In this document: positions 59,909 through 64,000 of the stretch, one piece after another
Layout of the letters: each line of letters opens with the position of its first letter
Position numbering within the stretch: position 1 is the first letter of the stretch
Assembly: GCA_026419785.1 (NCBI GenBank)
Contig: JAODTK010004442.1
Location: 62,001 to 126,000, forward strand
Length of the DNA: 64,000 nt
Reading direction: 5' to 3'
From: Sclerodactyla briareus
Taxonomy: Eukaryota > Echinodermata > Holothuroidea > Dendrochirotida > Sclerodactylidae
Position numbers and translations under genes: made by a program
Notes under the pieces: model-generated
The model's input: the letters and a program-made list of their open reading frames with translations, nothing else
The model's database searches: none
Told to the model about the DNA's origin: nothing

Positions 59909-62230
59909 TGAAAACAGAGTGCTTCGTTGCTATAAAAACACGGGGTGTTTACCGGGCACCGTAGAACCCGGAACACCGCAACAGCCTAGTGGTTGGTGCC
60001 CCCTCCCCAGATAGGAACAAAACGTTGGCCCTCTCTGCAAGGACACATCCCCCCTTCCTGTGATGAATGCTACGGGTTGGTCCCGCAATAAGGTCTCACA
60101 TGAAATATGAAAAAAGTAATGAAAGTCAGTCCAAAAGTACAAGTACGGACTGTTCGGAATAGTTAGCACCCCACACTAAAAATTATAAATCTGATATGCC
60201 GCAAGCATTAGGATTGCTGTGTGATATGATGGAATCCCAGGAGCTGAGGTGGCAGGAGATCAATATGGTCCCTTAAGTCAAGTTCTATTCTTAGGTTCTA
60301 TTGGAAGCAGCTTGCATAAATTGCCAATTTTCAAATAGGCAACATTCTCAGTATATAAGCACTTTCACCCTTGTTTTATAAACTACATCTTCATTTTTAA
60401 GAGGCACTCTGAATGCAAGTGACTAAGTGGGACATGTTCTCTTCTTGTTCTTTGTAGTATTTCTTAGCCTTTCTTGATTTTTTGTTCTTTCTGAACTATC
60501 TGCCAGACCCATGCTTGTAACAGTAGTTCAGACTTCCCGCCTTCCTGTTACACAGTAGCTATGTGTATAGTGCCTTAATCACACATTGTCACAACCCCCC
60601 ATCAATTTTGACATTTCGATGACGCCCGCCAAACAGAACTATGCCTACTGGTAGTTGCATATGCAGATGCATAGTATGATGTACTTATTTTCCCTTAGCG
60701 CAATCATTGATACACTGAACGTGGAGGATTGGCTTTGCATTGTTCCCGGTCAGTCCTGGACAAACAAAACTTTGTCCCGCCAAACTACAGTATGAAATTC
60801 CTATGTACCATGTTACATAAACTTCACACTCATTCACTGTTCCTATTCCTTGAATATTTAAGCAACTGCTCAGCCCCCAATACAGTTTCCCAAAAGTAAA
60901 CAAATTATACATTCTACAGTACATAACACGCCAGACTGTCAAACTGTGCCAACTATAAATCCCCATAAATGTGTCACTCTCATGGGCAGTGTGTATTGAC
61001 CCAACATAACACACAAGTCAATAATGAGACCCCCGTATGTTTAACTGGTGTGGGACCCGGCAAACCTCGTTTGAAATTCTCTGTTTTACATTTCGTGAGT
61101 GAGGAGCCTGTGATTTGCATTGGTCAGAAACTAAATGTTTCAACATCTTCGGGGCTGATTGCTTTACGTGTCTTACAGGGATACCCAGGCATATGGCAGT
61201 GAAAGGTTTTCAGGATAAAAGGGATTGGTAATGAATTCTCCTTCGGCTTGACAAGAAAAGTCCAGATTGGACAACATATTCATATATTGGGTTAATAGCT
61301 CACAACATTGGCATATACAATGTGCCTAACTGAGCTTAGGGTTCAGCGGGAATTTATGGCCATTGTGTAAAGATTGTGCTACACACACCTATAAACTTAA
61401 TGCTTGTTGCACTAATAAGGCAGGATTGCTCTTGAATTGAAAGATGACCAGTTAGCTACACTGTTTTTTTAACGGGACTCATACATTAACGGACCATTTC
61501 CGTCTGTTTTCCATGGTCTGTTATGGGTGTGGTGCACCTTGCATCTGGTTGGAAAATTAGATAAGAAAAAAACTTGACAAAAAGGGTGAAGGAAAGCATA
61601 AGGGTATTTTTTTTTTTCTGGCACATATGCATTGTGGTGGGAGTTTTATTTCGAATTACATGTACAGTATGCTGTTATGGCCAAAGTTTTTGTCATTATG
61701 CTTATGGACAATAATGCAGGGGACATATCCAAAAAAATGTAGCACTATTTCTGTGTCGTAATTTCATCCACCCATCTTGTGGTCTGGGCTGCACCCCACA
61801 AACTTGACAGCACTTGAGTCTACAGGTACCTAATTGTTATGATCTACTTTATCATTCGAGTAAAACAAAGATAGTGCCAAGGATTTTTAAGTGGGTATCA
61901 ACCCTCAACATTTATTACACAAAATCTTTCTAGGTTGATTGAACCAGACATGAAATTACATTAGTTATGCTGTGCAGCAAGTGGTGCATTAGGAATTTGT
62001 TCCAACATTCGTAATGACTCCAAATTCATGTGGGATTAGCAGTTTTCCACTGTTGGTCTCCAGTATCTTGCTCTGGAAGGCTATCGTAATCCTTGGAGAT
62101 TTATATTGAGGTTGATGTCCTCGTAAAGATACTACTGGATATATGGAACATGCATGTTAGTGGTTTCTAGAAATTAATTGCAATTTAATTCAGTCGAGAT
62201 CAATAATCACTGGCCTAGTCAGCACTTGGT

Positions 62231-62443
62231 GCTCCAATGGATTGCAAGCCGTGCATCTATTGCTTGCAACCGTGTTCCAACATGATTCCTTCTCCCTGCA
62301 TCCAAGATCCCCCCTCTGTAACCCGAGGAAATTTGGATGATTCCATCGAAGAGCTTGACGGATTCGGTGACAGTGCGGTGATGGCCATCTGCCAGTGGGA
62401 AAATGACATCAGAGCCCCGCGTTCCACCGATAAAGCCGATTAA
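62231..62443 (+). other. Open region, weak candidate for PARD3 exon 2
   Basis: A plus frame holds RGNLDDSIEELDGFGDSAVM then AIC. This loosely resembles the second half of the Par-3 N-terminal domain (GGILD.DD....V.DD...LVAV). The first half (VH.L) is not convincingly present before it, and the minus strand is open too (62219-62503). The position, about 5 kb after exon 1 on the same strand, is suitable. Confidence 0.2.
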
Positions 62444-63287
62444 GTGCCAATACTTCTGCCTCAAAGTGGGAACGACAAATACCACGGGAGCTGATCCGAC
62501 CAAGTTTTAGTCGTAACAGAAGAGAAAAACAAAAGAAGAGCATTGTAAAGGAAGTGCTCCTCAGCAATGTCATTGAGGAAGCAACAGAAGAACCAACATT
62601 CGCGGGTGTCTCATTAAGTTTTAGAGCAAAATTTTAACAAGGAAGGTTGGTGGTCAGTGATTAAGCAGCACAACAAAAGGTTAGGTTTTATTTGGCTTCC
62701 CCTCTGCTTCCCTTTTAAAATCCAGATGTGCATAGCGCAGAGACAATTTGCAGATTTCAAAGAATTTTAGATCAATTGAGAAAGACCTTCCGATATGGCA
62801 ATGAGAGGATCTGTAGTTAACAATTGAGGAATAGCAAAAACAGGAGTCAAGTTTTATATTTTGAGGCAGAAATGAAAAAAGTTTCCCCATATGCTTCCGG
62901 TTGCTAACGTATGCGGATGCCCATGACAGGCCTGAGACAGAGAATATAGACACCTTGACTACCGTATTCAATCTGTCAAAACTCATGCCTGATAGGATAA
63001 GTGCGTCTTGTTTTTTACAACTTGATTTTATGTTCCGAAAGTTGTGGTGGCAAAGAACCCCACGATTACCCCAGTGATAAATAAATTTTTAACACAAAAG
63101 ACCGAGGTTTTTGCAGTTCAGTAGAGCTTTCGCAGAGTATGTGTCTAGGGGCCCATTAGTTGTACTTATTTGGCGATAGGGGAGTGAGGCCATCATGAGG
63201 GTGTACTTCACTTAGGCTCGCCCCCCCCCCCACTCCCCCCTCCCCCGCCCCAAGGACAAAATCTCGGCATATGCTACTGGGGATATC

Positions 63288-63597
63288 AACATGGTGTTAG
63301 AGATGTGCAATTGTTAGGAGGAAAATGAACTACAAATCATTCATTGACACTCAAATACCCGGTCTTGGGTCAGAAGCTCTAACTAACACTGCTGTGTGGA
63401 TTGTGGATATTCACATGGTGTTAAGGTATGTGCATGTAGGAGAAGGAATACAACGTCCATGGTTGCCACATCAAATACCTGGGTCGTGGATAGGAAGACT
63501 CTAACACTTCCATGGAATCAACTGGGTTTGTAAGAGATAGGTGCAATTGTAGGAGGATGAACTACAAATCCATGTTTGCTACATCGATACCCGGTAT
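63288..63597. repeat. Minisatellite, period about 120 bp, 2.6 copies
   Basis: Units share ATGGTGTTAGAGATGTGCAA, TTGTAGGAGGATGAACTAC, AAATCCATGGTTGCCACATC, AAATACCCGGTCGTGG and AAGCTCTAACACTTC. Repeats begin near 63291, 63415 and 63522. It lies in the expected PARD3 intron. Confidence 0.75.
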
Positions 63598-64000
63598 ACA
63601 TGAAATGTTTTGGACCATGCTCTGAAACAAGGGAAAAACCACCTGAACCATAAAAAAAAAGAATCGGTCACAACATTTTCTTGACTCCTAATAAGTATGA
63701 CACCCACGCTGGTGAACTGATCTCGCGAGGTTCTCACTGGCACGCAAGAAAAGAAAGACGTAATTATTTTTAGGGCAGGCACATGGGGCAATTGGACGGG
63801 GCTTGCTTCCCTTGCTTCAGCTCTCACGAAGGGAGACGTGAAAAGTCAGCTTCATGAATAATGAAGAGCGTGGATGGATCCTTGGGGGGGCACTCGCAAA
63901 AAAGTCAACATCGCATGTTAATGATCGATGAATTGCAGCATTGCCAAATCTGGTAGGAAGGGAGGCTTTGGCTCCATATTAGTGGTGGTTTTGCTTTGTT

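Larger units (their letters stand above)
57145..63287. other. Expected first intron of PARD3
   Basis: It begins at the GTGAGT donor and contains a poly-G run at 57182-57196. No second exon is convincing. A CGGGAATCCCGC palindromic word occurs near 58330. Weak open regions at 59571 and 62231 are listed separately. Confidence 0.5.

Noticed and set aside
59975-60080. Possible SINE head (AGCCTAGTGGTTGG)
   Set aside because: No acceptable B box follows at the right distance.

Overview
This is animal nuclear DNA. There are no operons and no dense coding. Two genes are visible as short exons with GT-AG splice sites, separated by about 40 kb of non-coding sequence. The rest is transposon relics, tRNA-derived SINEs, micro- and minisatellites and many poly-C/poly-G runs. 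Gene identity, gene order and repeat style fit a marine invertebrate, perhaps a deuterostome; I cannot name the species.

The key to the window is that the true exons carry one- or two-base insertions and deletions, so an open-reading-frame search misses them. Read by splice sites and local homology in shifting frames, positions 1344-16651 on the + strand hold the 3' half of a cullin-2 gene (CUL2). Five exons run from the cullin-homology region to the C-terminal end. At 57016-57144 (+) lies the first coding exon of PARD3/Bazooka (Par-3), with its N-terminal oligomerisation domain and a perfect CAAG|GTGAGT donor. From established knowledge, human CUL2 and PARD3 are neighbours at 10p11.2, on the same strand and in this order, so the window appears to keep an old linkage. 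Intact splice sites and scattered indels in both genes suggest a noisy long-read assembly rather than two pseudogenes, although this cannot be proved here.

Layout. 1-1343: unrecognised open region and one copy of a dispersed repeat. 1344-16651: CUL2 exons; its large introns hold a SINE tail, a SINE inserted into an older repeat, two arrays of about 130-bp repeat units, a (CGCC)n-ended inverted-repeat element and another SINE. 16652-57015: intergenic, with a 62-bp minisatellite (18.2 kb), a palindromic AT-rich block (19.9 kb), a 1.5-kb ATC array (24.2-25.7 kb), a SINE (26 kb) and a dense run of transposons at 37.8-44.2 kb. In that run, twin inverted elements flanked by TAA, a second (CGCC)n element, a SINE, a hairpin-ended repeat and a 3.3-kb hAT element follow one another. 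The hAT element has a perfect 8-bp target duplication and a recognisable transposase remnant. A second hAT-type element lies at 52.2-53.3 kb. 57016-64000: PARD3 exon 1 and the start of its first intron, with a 120-bp minisatellite near the end.

No rRNA, functional tRNA, CRISPR, virus or toxin gene was found. I found no convincing novel gene system. The most informative results are the two hidden genes, their linkage, and the transposons defined to the base by inverted repeats and target duplications.
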